A stretch of 19,138 nucleotides of DNA from DASQDN01 sp035630195. Lineage in GTDB: Bacteria > Acidobacteriota > Terriglobia > Bryobacterales > Bryobacteraceae. Below are positions 1-7,982 of this stretch, in pieces. The position numbers and the translations under genes were made by a program. The stretch's first letter is position 1, and the number at the start of each line of letters is the position of its first letter. The stretch spans positions 1 to 19,138 of the forward strand of contig DASQLD010000169.1 in the NCBI GenBank assembly GCA_035630195.1. Direction: 5' to 3'. The notes below the pieces were generated by a model that was not told the origin of the DNA, did not search any database, and saw nothing but the letters and a program-made list of their open reading frames with translations.

Positions 1-216
1 ATACTTCGAAATGCGTTCGTCGATCTCGGATTTCTTCTGCATCGAACCGCGTACAAGAGCTTCCATGAAGGAATCGCTCGCGAGCTGCTCTTCGTTCTCT
101 TCCGAGTACAAGCTCCCATAGAACGCCGCGATCGCCTGATCGGGATCGAGTTCCCGCATATCGCACTGGTACAACACTTGAACGGCGCGATGCCGCGATG
201 TCCGGCGAGAGCTCAT
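1..216 (-). CDS. nusB: Transcription antitermination factor NusB (N-terminal part, cut by window edge)
   Basis: Translating the minus strand from the ATG at 216 gives 72 residues with no stop before the window edge, so the gene continues past position 1. The N-terminus SSRRTSRHRAVQVLYQCD matches the opening Arg-rich, RxxA-x-QxLY helix of NusB. The segments after it (LDPDQAIAAFYGSLY, then LASDSFMEALVRG) fit the next helices of the all-alpha NusB fold. NusB binds boxA RNA together with NusE (S10) and supports antitermination of rRNA operons. Its ATG follows the ribH stop codon with no gap, so the two genes are surely cotranscribed and probably translationally coupled. The ribH-nusB order is common in bacteria. 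Only about half of the protein is visible. Confidence 0.93.
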   Translation of the reverse strand, partial: MSSRRTSRHRAVQVLYQCDMRELDPDQAIAAFYGSLYSEENEEQLASDSFMEALVRGSMQKKSEIDERISKY

Positions 217-696
217 CTATTTCGATTCGCTCCGCAGACTTTTGAGTAGCTGAGCCATTTCGATCGCTGTCATCGCTGCGTCGAAACCCTTGTTCCCGGA
301 TTTCGCTCCTGCGCGATCGACGGCCTGCTCAACCGTATTCGTCGTCAGTACGCCGAAAGCAATCGGAACCCCGGTCTCGGCCGAGATACCTGCAAGTCCG
401 CTGGCCGCATTACCCGCAACGTAATCGAAGTGGGGAGTCTCACCGCGAATCACCGCGCCCAGACAAATAACGCCGTCATAACGCTTTTGCCGCGCAAGTT
501 CCGCTGCAACGACCGGCATTTCCCAAGATCCCGGGACTTTGACGATTGTCAGCGCGTCGAGGTCGGCGCCTGTTCGCCGAAGCGCGTCCATTGCGCCGTC
601 TAAAAGCCGTTCCACGATAAAGCTATTGAATCGGGCCGCGATGATGGCAAACTTCAGCCCCCGCGCATCTATATTGCCTTCAATTGTTCGAGCCAT
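217..696 (-). CDS. ribH: 6,7-dimethyl-8-ribityllumazine synthase
   Basis: This 159-residue protein is of normal length for lumazine synthase. The enzyme condenses 5-amino-6-ribitylamino-uracil with 3,4-dihydroxy-2-butanone 4-phosphate in the penultimate step of riboflavin synthesis. Family motifs appear in order: ARFN at 21-24 with the stacking Phe23, PGSWEMP at 55-61, GAVIRGETPHFDYV at 80-93 with the catalytic His89, and GVLTTNTVEQAVDRAG at 115-130 with the phosphate-binding Arg128. The ATG at 696 lies one base after the stop of the upstream hydratase gene, and the stop abuts the nusB ATG. The three genes therefore form a compact operon. No other rib gene is in the window. Confidence 0.97.
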   Translation of the reverse strand: MARTIEGNIDARGLKFAIIAARFNSFIVERLLDGAMDALRRTGADLDALTIVKVPGSWEMPVVAAELARQKRYDGVICLGAVIRGETPHFDYVAGNAASGLAGISAETGVPIAFGVLTTNTVEQAVDRAGAKSGNKGFDAAMTAIEMAQLLKSLRSESK

Positions 697-697
697 C

Positions 698-1483
698 CTA
701 TTTCCCGGTAAATACAGCCGGTCTGCGTTCGAGGAACGCTTTCGTGCCTTCTCTGCAATCTTCGGTCGATGCCGCCAACCCGAAGGCAGCGGATTCGTAT
801 CGCAATCCTTCTTCGAGACCGCTATTCAAACCGATATCGACCGCGTCCACCGCCAGCCCTACGGCAAGCGGTCCATTTGAGAAAATCGTATGCAATATCT
901 CTCGCGCGCGGCCAAGCAACGAATCGGCGGGAACGACTTCGTTAATCAACCCAATGCGCCACGCTTCTTCCGCGTCGATGCGCTCGCCTGTCAGTATCAA
1001 CTCGAGCGCCTTCGCCTTCCCGACAATCTGCGGGAGCCTTTGCGTACCGCCATACCCTGGGATCAGACCGAGCTTCGATTCCGGCAGTCCGAGTTTCGCT
1101 CCAGGAGCCGCGATACGCAATGTGCAAGCCATTGCGAGTTCCAAACCCGCTCCAAGCGCAAACCCATTAATCGCCGCGATAGAGGGTTTCCGCATCAATT
1201 CCAGACGGCGAAACGTTTTCTGTCCCGCGGCTGAATAACGGGCGGCCTCGACAGGATCAATGTTAGCCAGTTCATGAATATCCGCCCCGGCAATAAACGC
1301 CTTTTCCCCTGCTCCGGTCACGATTAAGCCGCGAATGTTAGGTTCGTTTTGCACAAACGAAAACGCCGTTTCGAGGTCTTCCATAGTATCCCGATTCATC
1401 GCGTTGAGCTTCTCAGGACGGCTGACGATGATCGTCGCAACGCCCTCGTCGGAATGCTCAAATACGATATTTTTGTACGACAT
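698..1483 (-). CDS. Enoyl-CoA hydratase/isomerase (crotonase) family protein
   Basis: This 261-residue protein is a full-length crotonase-fold enzyme. The first oxyanion-hole segment is AFIAGADIHEL at 62-72. The second is INGFALGAGLELAMAC at 105-120. Glu115 and Glu135 (in LPESKLGLIPGYGGTQRL) align with the two catalytic glutamates of enoyl-CoA hydratases, so hydration of trans-2-enoyl-CoA or 3-hydroxybutyryl-CoA dehydration is the likely activity. The exact substrate cannot be told from sequence. The gene is first in an operon with ribH and nusB, although no shared pathway is evident. It starts only 33 bp from the divergent lepA ATG. A TATGAT hexamer on the minus strand (1507-1512), 24 bp before the start codon, is a possible -10 box, but no good -35 is visible. 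Confidence 0.93.
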   Translation of the reverse strand: MSYKNIVFEHSDEGVATIIVSRPEKLNAMNRDTMEDLETAFSFVQNEPNIRGLIVTGAGEKAFIAGADIHELANIDPVEAARYSAAGQKTFRRLELMRKPSIAAINGFALGAGLELAMACTLRIAAPGAKLGLPESKLGLIPGYGGTQRLPQIVGKAKALELILTGERIDAEEAWRIGLINEVVPADSLLGRAREILHTIFSNGPLAVGLAVDAVDIGLNSGLEEGLRYESAAFGLAASTEDCREGTKAFLERRPAVFTGK

Positions 1484-1516
1484 ATGGGATACTGAAGTTT
1501 AGCCTCATCATACCGC

Positions 1517-3325
<1,809 letters not shown>

Positions 3326-3327
3326 GG

Positions 3328-3813
3328 TCAGCGTCTTGCTGCGGCCTTTCCCTTCCCGTCCCCGGACAGCACACCAACCAGCACGCCGAGCGAAGCGCCC
3401 CAGATAAGGTGAGCGGCAATCATGACCGCATGCCTTTCGGGCGCCTCGTTCTTGGGCGATTTGTATAATCCCGCTCCCGGGATCATTCCGAGATAGCTCC
3501 CTCCCCACACTGCCAGCCCGAAAAGCATTCCTTCGGCGGCGCGTGGCAAGCCGGTCGTGCCTGCGAGCGGTGCGTAGAACGCGCCCACCGTAGCGCCGTA
3601 ACTGAAGTGCGCCGCCATCGTAACGGCCTGATGTGTATTCTCGCTCGGCCCTAAATCCACCCCCACGGCCTCAGCGGCGTTTTCGACGATTTGTTCCGGA
3701 GGTAACGGATCCTGATGTTCGGGGGGCAACATTTTGTGCAATGCGCCCATCGCAACCGTCATCGGAGCCGTTGCCAGAAAGCCCGCGACTGATCCTGCAA
3801 CTTGATGTGTCAC
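3328..3813 (-). CDS. Small polytopic membrane protein, DUF1440/YagU-like
   Basis: This 161-residue product begins at a GTG (3813). The next in-frame ATG is at residue 18, inside the first hydrophobic helix, so GTG is the better start. Four hydrophobic segments are visible at about 5-25, 64-84, 92-112 and 130-150. They are rich in Gly and Ala and include small-residue packing motifs such as GSVAGFLATAPM and HLIWGASLGVLVG. Between helices 1 and 2 is a polar stretch with PPEHQDPLPPEQIVENAAEAVG. The overall pattern resembles the DUF1440 (YagU) inner-membrane family, whose biochemical role is unsettled. That assignment is from memory of the family's look, not a search. The gene is convergent with lepA with a 2-bp gap, and divergent from the FAH-family operon. 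Confidence 0.7.
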   Translation of the reverse strand: MTHQVAGSVAGFLATAPMTVAMGALHKMLPPEHQDPLPPEQIVENAAEAVGVDLGPSENTHQAVTMAAHFSYGATVGAFYAPLAGTTGLPRAAEGMLFGLAVWGGSYLGMIPGAGLYKSPKNEAPERHAVMIAAHLIWGASLGVLVGVLSGDGKGKAAARR

Positions 3814-3870
3814 GCCGAATTGGACGCTAAGTTCGCGCCGGTGTTTCGCGGTAGCATGGAAACGTTCCCC

Positions 3871-4608
3871 ATGCCAAAGCTGGTTCGCTACACGACGTCG
3901 CCCGACTGCGCGTCAACCGCGCCCGACCATGACCCCCATGTTCTTCAGGCGGATTTCGACAACCTACCGAAAAATGCTCGTTTGCTTCCGCCGTGCTCGC
4001 CTACAAAAATCGTTTGCGTCGGCCGCAATTATGCGGAACACGCCAAAGAACTGGGTAATGAAGTACCCTCCGAGCCTCTCATCTTCTTGAAGCCGCCATC
4101 CTCGCTCATCGCGCACGGAGAGTCCATTGTTTATCCAGCCATCTCGCAAAACGTTCATTTCGAAGGAGAACTGGGCGTCGTTATAGGGCGTAAGGCAAAG
4201 CATGTGAGTCGCGAAGAAGCTATGAATTACGTCAAAGGCTACACCTGCTTGAACGATGTCACCGCGCGGGATATCCAACGCAAAGATGTTCAGTTTACAC
4301 GCGGCAAAGGTTTCGATACTTTCTGCGCGGTTGGCCCCTGGCTCGTTCCAAAAGAGGAAGTGGACCTGTCAAGTCTCCGCGTCATCACGAGAGTGGATGG
4401 CGAAGTAAAACAGGACGGACCTTTGACGGATATGATCTTCCCGGTGGATGTTATAATCGCGTTCGTCACTGCCTGCATGATGCTGGAACCGGGCGATCTG
4501 ATTGCAACAGGCACTCCTCCGGGCGTCGGACCCATGTTGCCCGGTCAGACTGTCGAAGTGGAAATCCCTGGTATCGGTCTTCTCCGCAACCCCGTCATCC
4601 GAGGATAA
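3871..4608 (+). CDS. Fumarylacetoacetate hydrolase (FAH) family protein
   Basis: From the ATG at 3871 the protein is 245 residues. The conserved entry segment IVCVGRNYAEHAKE (47-60) is followed by FLKPPSSLIAHGESIVYP. Metal ligands are visible as Glu98 and Glu100 (HFEGELGVVIG) and Asp129 (NDVTARD), with GTPPGVGP at 214-221. Such enzymes cleave C-C bonds in acylpyruvates or 2-hydroxy-2,4-dienoate-type intermediates, or decarboxylate oxaloacetate. The substrate here is unknown. Starts at 3802 or 3856 are also possible. 3871 is chosen because MPKLVRY matches the usual family N-terminus and GGA (3858-3860) is a weak ribosome-binding site, while 3802 would overlap the divergent gene. The stretch between RY and VLQADF is short and poorly conserved-looking. 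The transaldolase gene follows after 6 nt, implying one operon. Confidence 0.9.
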   Translation: MPKLVRYTTSPDCASTAPDHDPHVLQADFDNLPKNARLLPPCSPTKIVCVGRNYAEHAKELGNEVPSEPLIFLKPPSSLIAHGESIVYPAISQNVHFEGELGVVIGRKAKHVSREEAMNYVKGYTCLNDVTARDIQRKDVQFTRGKGFDTFCAVGPWLVPKEEVDLSSLRVITRVDGEVKQDGPLTDMIFPVDVIIAFVTACMMLEPGDLIATGTPPGVGPMLPGQTVEVEIPGIGLLRNPVIRG

Positions 4609-4614
4609 TTACGC

Positions 4615-5280
4615 ATGAAAATCTTTCTTGACACTGCAAATCTTGACGAGCTGAAGAAAGGCGCTGATTGGGGCATCATCGACGGAGTTACGACAAATCC
4701 ATCGTTGATCGCCAAAGAAGGACGCCCCATCGAGGAGCAGATTGCGCGAATCTGCGACATTATTGACGGCGATATTAGCGCCGAAGTAGTTGCGCTCACT
4801 GCCGATGAGATGGTCGTGGAAGGTCGCAAACTCGCCAAAATCCACAAAAACGTAGTGGTAAAAGTGCCTCTGACTCGCGACGGTATCAAGGCCTGCGCAA
4901 TCTTGTCAAAGAAGGAGGGTTTGCGAACGAATGTCACGCTGACCTTCTCCGCGTCGCAAGCGTTGCTAGCGGCCAAGGCAGGAGCGTATATCGTCAGTCC
5001 ATTCGTCGGGCGTCTGGACGATATTGGTCAGGACGGGATGGAGCTTATCCACCAGATTGTGCAGATCTACGATAATTACGGCTTCAAAACGCAGATTTTG
5101 GCAGCTTCTCTACGGACTCCGAATCACGTCGCCGCATCGGCTATCGCCGGAGCGCACATCGGAACGATGCCGTTTAAGGTAGTCGACCAACTCTTTAATC
5201 ACCCGCTCACCGATCGCGGTCTCGAACAGTTCCTCAAGGATTGGGGTAAGACTTTCGAGGAAGTTCCCGCATCCCGCTAG
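4615..5280 (+). CDS. Transaldolase, short class (FSA/TAL family)
   Basis: The 221-residue protein is a compact single-domain transaldolase, much shorter than E. coli TalB (about 317 residues). The N-terminus MKIFLDTANLDEL and GVTTNPSLIAKEG (24-36) are diagnostic of the family. Lys83 in VVVKVPLT is the Schiff-base lysine. Two positions that separate true transaldolases from fructose-6-phosphate aldolases look transaldolase-like. Glu57 (ISAEVVAL) replaces the aldolase Gln, and Phe130 (SPFVGR) replaces the aldolase Tyr. The enzyme would therefore move dihydroxyacetone units between sugar phosphates in the non-oxidative pentose phosphate pathway. It sits 6 nt after the FAH-family gene, and its stop abuts the ATG of the next gene, so the three are cotranscribed. 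The rpiB gene elsewhere in the window belongs to the same pathway. Confidence 0.94.
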   Translation: MKIFLDTANLDELKKGADWGIIDGVTTNPSLIAKEGRPIEEQIARICDIIDGDISAEVVALTADEMVVEGRKLAKIHKNVVVKVPLTRDGIKACAILSKKEGLRTNVTLTFSASQALLAAKAGAYIVSPFVGRLDDIGQDGMELIHQIVQIYDNYGFKTQILAASLRTPNHVAASAIAGAHIGTMPFKVVDQLFNHPLTDRGLEQFLKDWGKTFEEVPASR

Positions 5281-5661
5281 ATGGATCTGCAGGTTGTGCT
5301 GGGCTGGGGCGCGACGGCAGCGGTGGTCGCCGGTTCGATTGCATCGGTCGCGAGACTGCGCTGGCGAAATAACCCGAAGGACAAGGAACGCCGGCGTCGA
5401 GAATTAGTCAGAACGTCCGGCCGCGTGATCGAAGGATACGTGACCGGCGCCCAGGATGGAGTCGTGCATTACAGCTATCACTGGCGTGGAGTACGCTATG
5501 AGGCCTCACAAGATATTTCCGATCTTGCCTCCCAAACAGACTATTTCGAAGGTTTTTCCGGTCCTGTGACGGTAAAGTTTCTTGGATCCCGGCCATCCAA
5601 CTCGATCATCGTCTGCGAGGATTGGAGAGGAAATTCGAAATCGCGTCACGTAAGCTCTTGA
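5281..5661 (+). CDS. Small single-pass membrane protein with a DUF3592-like domain
   Basis: The ATG directly follows the transaldolase stop (TAGATG), so expression depends on the upstream genes. The 126-residue product has one N-terminal hydrophobic segment (about 4-26), then a strongly basic juxtamembrane stretch (RLRWRNNPKDKERRRRELVR) that should stay in the cytoplasm. After that comes a small beta-rich domain at about 43-118 (GRVIEGYVTG, VVHYSYHWRGVRYEAS, GPVTVKFLGSRPSNSIIV). The pattern of a modified-topic strand, a Y-x-Y-x-x-x-G-x-x-Y strand and a closing VxV-x-x-x-x-P-x-x-S resembles DUF3592-type proteins. No enzymatic motif is visible and the function is unknown. Confidence 0.75.
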   Translation: MDLQVVLGWGATAAVVAGSIASVARLRWRNNPKDKERRRRELVRTSGRVIEGYVTGAQDGVVHYSYHWRGVRYEASQDISDLASQTDYFEGFSGPVTVKFLGSRPSNSIIVCEDWRGNSKSRHVSS

Positions 5662-5705
5662 GCTTGAATAGCCTCAAAGCTAAGCCAAAGTGATAAAGAG
5701 TCATC

Positions 5706-5739
5706 GCAGCGGCGCCACCCCATCTGGGTCTGCTTTTTT
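5706..5739 (+). terminator. Candidate intrinsic terminator after the transaldolase operon
   Basis: The left arm is GCAG (5706-5709), a bulged CGGCGCC, then ACCC (5717-5720). After a 5-nt loop (CATCT) the right arm is GGGTCTGC (5726-5733). Six T residues (5734-5739) follow directly. The stem has 8 bp interrupted by a 7-nt one-sided bulge, so it is imperfect, but the T-run position is right for a plus-strand terminator about 45 nt after the last stop codon. Confidence 0.45.
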
Positions 5740-5810
5740 ACCCGCATGGGCTGGTCTGAGTGACGGTTTGAGGACTTTTGTCGGAAGGGCAACGTCGGTA
5801 CTCTTGTAAT

Positions 5811-5871
5811 GGCTGGAGACCTGCGCTTGAAGCGACGCAATCGGTCGCTTAAAAACACGCGATCTCCAGCC
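5811..5871. repeat. Nested inverted repeat
   Basis: An outer perfect 9-bp pair, GGCTGGAGA (5811-5819) and TCTCCAGCC (5863-5871), encloses an inner perfect 7-bp pair, AAGCGAC (5830-5836) and GTCGCTT (5844-5850), with a 7-nt loop. A short competing hairpin, CGCTT-G-AAGCG, overlaps the left inner arm at 5824-5834. Read on the minus strand, the element begins 12 nt after the tsaC stop. It has no T-run after the outer stem, so a classical intrinsic terminator is not supported. It could be a structured 3' UTR, a REP-like palindromic element or chance. Confidence 0.55.
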
Positions 5872-5882
5872 TTGTACACAGC

Positions 5883-6821
5883 TCACGAGCTTGCCCGTTT
5901 CAACCGGTCTCGAATTCCCTCCCACTCTTCCGATGCGGGTACAGGTTCAACGACAATAACGTCGAAATCCAAGCCATCGAGCTGGTGAAGTATCGCGTAC
6001 AGATCGCGCGCATACACTCCCGGGTCAGCAGACATGCGAAAGCTCCCATCTGCGGGAAGAGGGTTTTTCCACCAGAGGTACGCCACTTTGGCGACTGGCA
6101 ACTCGGTCGAAACGATCAGCTTTGTCGCCGGACTGTAATGCTTCGCATGAAGACCCGGAGACGCATGCGCGGTCTCCGAAGGAAGGACAGATTGGCTGAC
6201 CCTGCAGCCAGTGGCAGCTTCAATCTGCCGAAGTGTGACCATTCCGGGACGTAACAACTCAAGCCTGCCACGAATGATCGATAGAACAGTCGACTCGATC
6301 CCAATATCCGTCGGTCCTCCATCGAGGATGCAATCGACGCGATCGCCCAACCCATCACGCACGTGCTGAGCTTGCGTGGGCGAAAGCTCCGTAAACCGGT
6401 TGGCGCTGGGCGCCGCCACGGGAACTCCCGCCCGTTCGATCAACTGCAAGGCGACCGGGTGCGACGGAATTCGAACGCCAACTGTACTGAGACCGGCGGT
6501 AACTTCAGCAGGAATGACCGGTTTCTTCTTCATCACCAGCGTCAATGGACCCGGCCAAAACTGCCGCGCCAGAGCTGCCGCCTCCTGCGGCCATTCATCG
6601 ACGACAGTCATCGCCATCTCAACCGAAGAGACGTGGACGATCAAGGGGCTGGATGCCGGCCGCCCTTTGGCTGCGTAGATCTTGGCAACTGCAGCCGGGT
6701 CAAGCGCGTTGGCGCCCAACCCATATACGGTTTCCGTAGGAAAAGCGACTAATCCGCCGGCCCGCAAGATCGCGGCGGCGTGATCAAGTTTCTCGTTAGT
6801 CGGGAAGTTCGTCTGCGCCAT
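5883..6821 (-). CDS. tsaC: L-threonylcarbamoyladenylate synthase, Sua5 type
   Basis: The ATG at 6821 gives 312 residues. A TTG at 6830 is in frame, but GGAAAG lies directly against it and about 10 nt from the ATG, so ATG is preferred. The YrdC/TsaC domain spans about 10-200. It shows PTETVYGLG (28-36), KGRP (52-55), FWPGPLTLV (89-97), APSANRF (137-143) and ESTVLS (176-181). A C-terminal Sua5 domain follows (about 225-312) with HASPGLHAKHYSPAT at its start, which makes this the long Sua5 form rather than short TsaC. The enzyme makes threonylcarbamoyl-AMP from Thr, bicarbonate and ATP for t6A37 modification of ANN-decoding tRNAs. The gene overlaps the prfB 3' end by 26 nt, so the two are cotranscribed. 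Confidence 0.95.
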   Translation of the reverse strand: MAQTNFPTNEKLDHAAAILRAGGLVAFPTETVYGLGANALDPAAVAKIYAAKGRPASSPLIVHVSSVEMAMTVVDEWPQEAAALARQFWPGPLTLVMKKKPVIPAEVTAGLSTVGVRIPSHPVALQLIERAGVPVAAPSANRFTELSPTQAQHVRDGLGDRVDCILDGGPTDIGIESTVLSIIRGRLELLRPGMVTLRQIEAATGCRVSQSVLPSETAHASPGLHAKHYSPATKLIVSTELPVAKVAYLWWKNPLPADGSFRMSADPGVYARDLYAILHQLDGLDFDVIVVEPVPASEEWEGIRDRLKRASS

Positions 6822-7930
6822 CGGAGGCAATCTTTCCGGTGCGTTTCCAAACTAGGAAAGCGTGAATAAACCCTTCCATATCACCGTCAAGCACCCGATC
6901 GACGTCGCCCACACTGTATTTCGTCCGATGGTCTTTTATAAGGCGATAGGGGGCCAGAACGTAACTCCGGATCTGACTACCGAAGTTCACATCGAGTTTT
7001 GTGTCCTCGAGTTTCCGCTCTTCCTCGCGCTTTTTCTCCAGCTCGAATTCAAAAAGACGTGCTCGCAGTTGTTTCATAGCGCTAGCGCGATTTTTATGTT
7101 GCGAACGCTCGTTCTGGCACTGAACCACAATCCCGGTGGGAAGATGCGTCATTCGAACCGCGGACTCTGTGCGATTTACGTGTTGTCCCCCTGCGCCACT
7201 GGCCCGGAAAACGTCCACTCGAAGATCATCCGGCTTTATGTCGATCTTGATCTCTTCGTCCACCTGCGGATAAACAAACACCGACGCGAAAGAAGTATGC
7301 CTTCGCGCGGCAGAATCGAACGGCGAAATTCGCACCAGACGGTGAACACCGATTTCCGATTGAAGCAGGCCATAGGCGCCTTCGCCATTAACCTCGAAGG
7401 TTGCTGACTTAATTCCGGCGCCTTCACCCTCTAGCCGATCGGTAACCTCAGAGCCGAAACCGTTCCTCTCTGTCCACCGAAGGTACATACGAAGAAGCAT
7501 TTCCGCCCAATCCTGGCTTTCGGTTCCGCCTGCGCCAGGGTGAATTGTCACGATCGCGCTGCGATGATCATTCTCGCCCGACAGCAACATGCTGGTTTCG
7601 AGTTTCTCGAGCTGCTGCGAAAACGCGCGGATTTCGCGTTCGAGTTCGCTGTGAACATCCTCGCCTTCGCGCATGAGTTCGAAAAGCGTATCGAGATCGG
7701 ACACCGCAGCGCCGACTTTGCTGTCGTTCTCGAGAGCTTCCTCGAGGCGCTTGCGATCCTGCATTATTTTTTGGCTACGTTCGGGAGAATTCCAGAAATC
7801 CGCAGAACTGATATCTTCTTCTGTGCTTTGAAGGCGGGATCTTTTGGCGGGCGCGTCAAAGATAGCTCCGTACGGCTTCAGCTTGCCGACGGAGCGTAAC
7901 GTACTCTCTTTCCAACTCTTCCAGAGTCAT
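6796..7930 (-). CDS. prfB: Peptide chain release factor 2 (RF2), needs programmed +1 frameshift
   Basis: RF2 is read as two joined frames: 24 codons from the ATG at 7930, then a +1 shift at CTT-TGA (7861-7856), then 353 codons from GAC (7857) to the stop at 6796. The total is 377 residues (E. coli RF2 has 365). The start region is MTLEELEREYVTLRR and the post-shift region begins DAPAKRSRLQS. The specificity tripeptide SPF is at about 202-204 and the catalytic GGQ at about 247-249, in GAGGQHVNRTESAVR. SPF rather than PxT marks RF2, which reads UGA and UAA. The in-frame UGA gives autoregulation: low RF2 favours shifting. No clear ribosome-binding site precedes the ATG, and a strong hairpin ends 12 nt upstream. 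Any 3'-only reading that starts at 7764 is truncated. Confidence 0.95.
7855..7870 (-). promoter_or_regulatory. RF2 programmed +1 frameshift site
   Basis: The minus strand reads CGGAGCTATCTTTGAC. A Shine-Dalgarno-like GGAG (7869-7866) lies 4 nt before the slippery CTT codon (7861-7859), and the in-frame TGA (7858-7856) is followed by C, the weak termination context known from E. coli prfB (AGGGGGTATCTTTGAC). Slipping from CTT to TTT moves the ribosome to the GAC frame, which stays open through the rest of RF2. All elements are seen in the sequence. The mechanism is established for bacterial RF2. Confidence 0.92.
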
Positions 7931-7942
7931 ACGTTCAGTCTA

Positions 7943-7970
7943 GCAGAGGGGCATTTGGGAGCCCCTCTGC
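7943..7970 (-). terminator. Strong 10-bp hairpin between the Cys-cluster gene and prfB
   Basis: Perfect arms GCAGAGGGGC (7943-7952) and GCCCCTCTGC (7961-7970) enclose an 8-nt loop. The hairpin begins 12 nt after the stop of the upstream minus-strand gene and ends 12 nt before the prfB ATG. On either strand there is no T-run after it, so it may be a terminator that relies on the stem alone, an mRNA end stabiliser, or a structure controlling prfB. The stem is certain and the role is not. Confidence 0.5.
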
Positions 7971-7982
7971 CGGACGGAACGC

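Larger units (their letters stand above)
5662..5882. other. 221-bp convergent intergenic region
   Basis: This gap lies between the plus-strand operon ending at 5661 and the minus-strand tsaC/sua5 gene ending at 5883. It holds a candidate plus-strand terminator (5706-5739) and a nested inverted repeat (5811-5871), both listed separately. Short open frames cross it on both strands, but none has a recognisable product, ribosome-binding site or family motif, so I call no gene here. Confidence 0.7.

Noticed and set aside
684..1238. 184-codon open frame on the plus strand
   Set aside because: It is antisense to the crotonase-family gene, which shows both catalytic glutamates. The product is low-complexity Ser/Pro/Ala.
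3880..3950. Frameshift in the FAH-family N-terminus
   Set aside because: Reading the other two frames did not restore a clearly better family match, so a short variable segment is the simpler reading.
5811..5871. tRNA gene
   Set aside because: The outer stem has 9 bp and there is no anticodon arm, no T-loop GTTCGAATC-like sequence and no correct arm spacing.
6796..7858. prfB as a frameshifted pseudogene
   Set aside because: The frame break lies exactly at the conserved RF2 recoding site with an SD-like element, and both frames are intact on either side.
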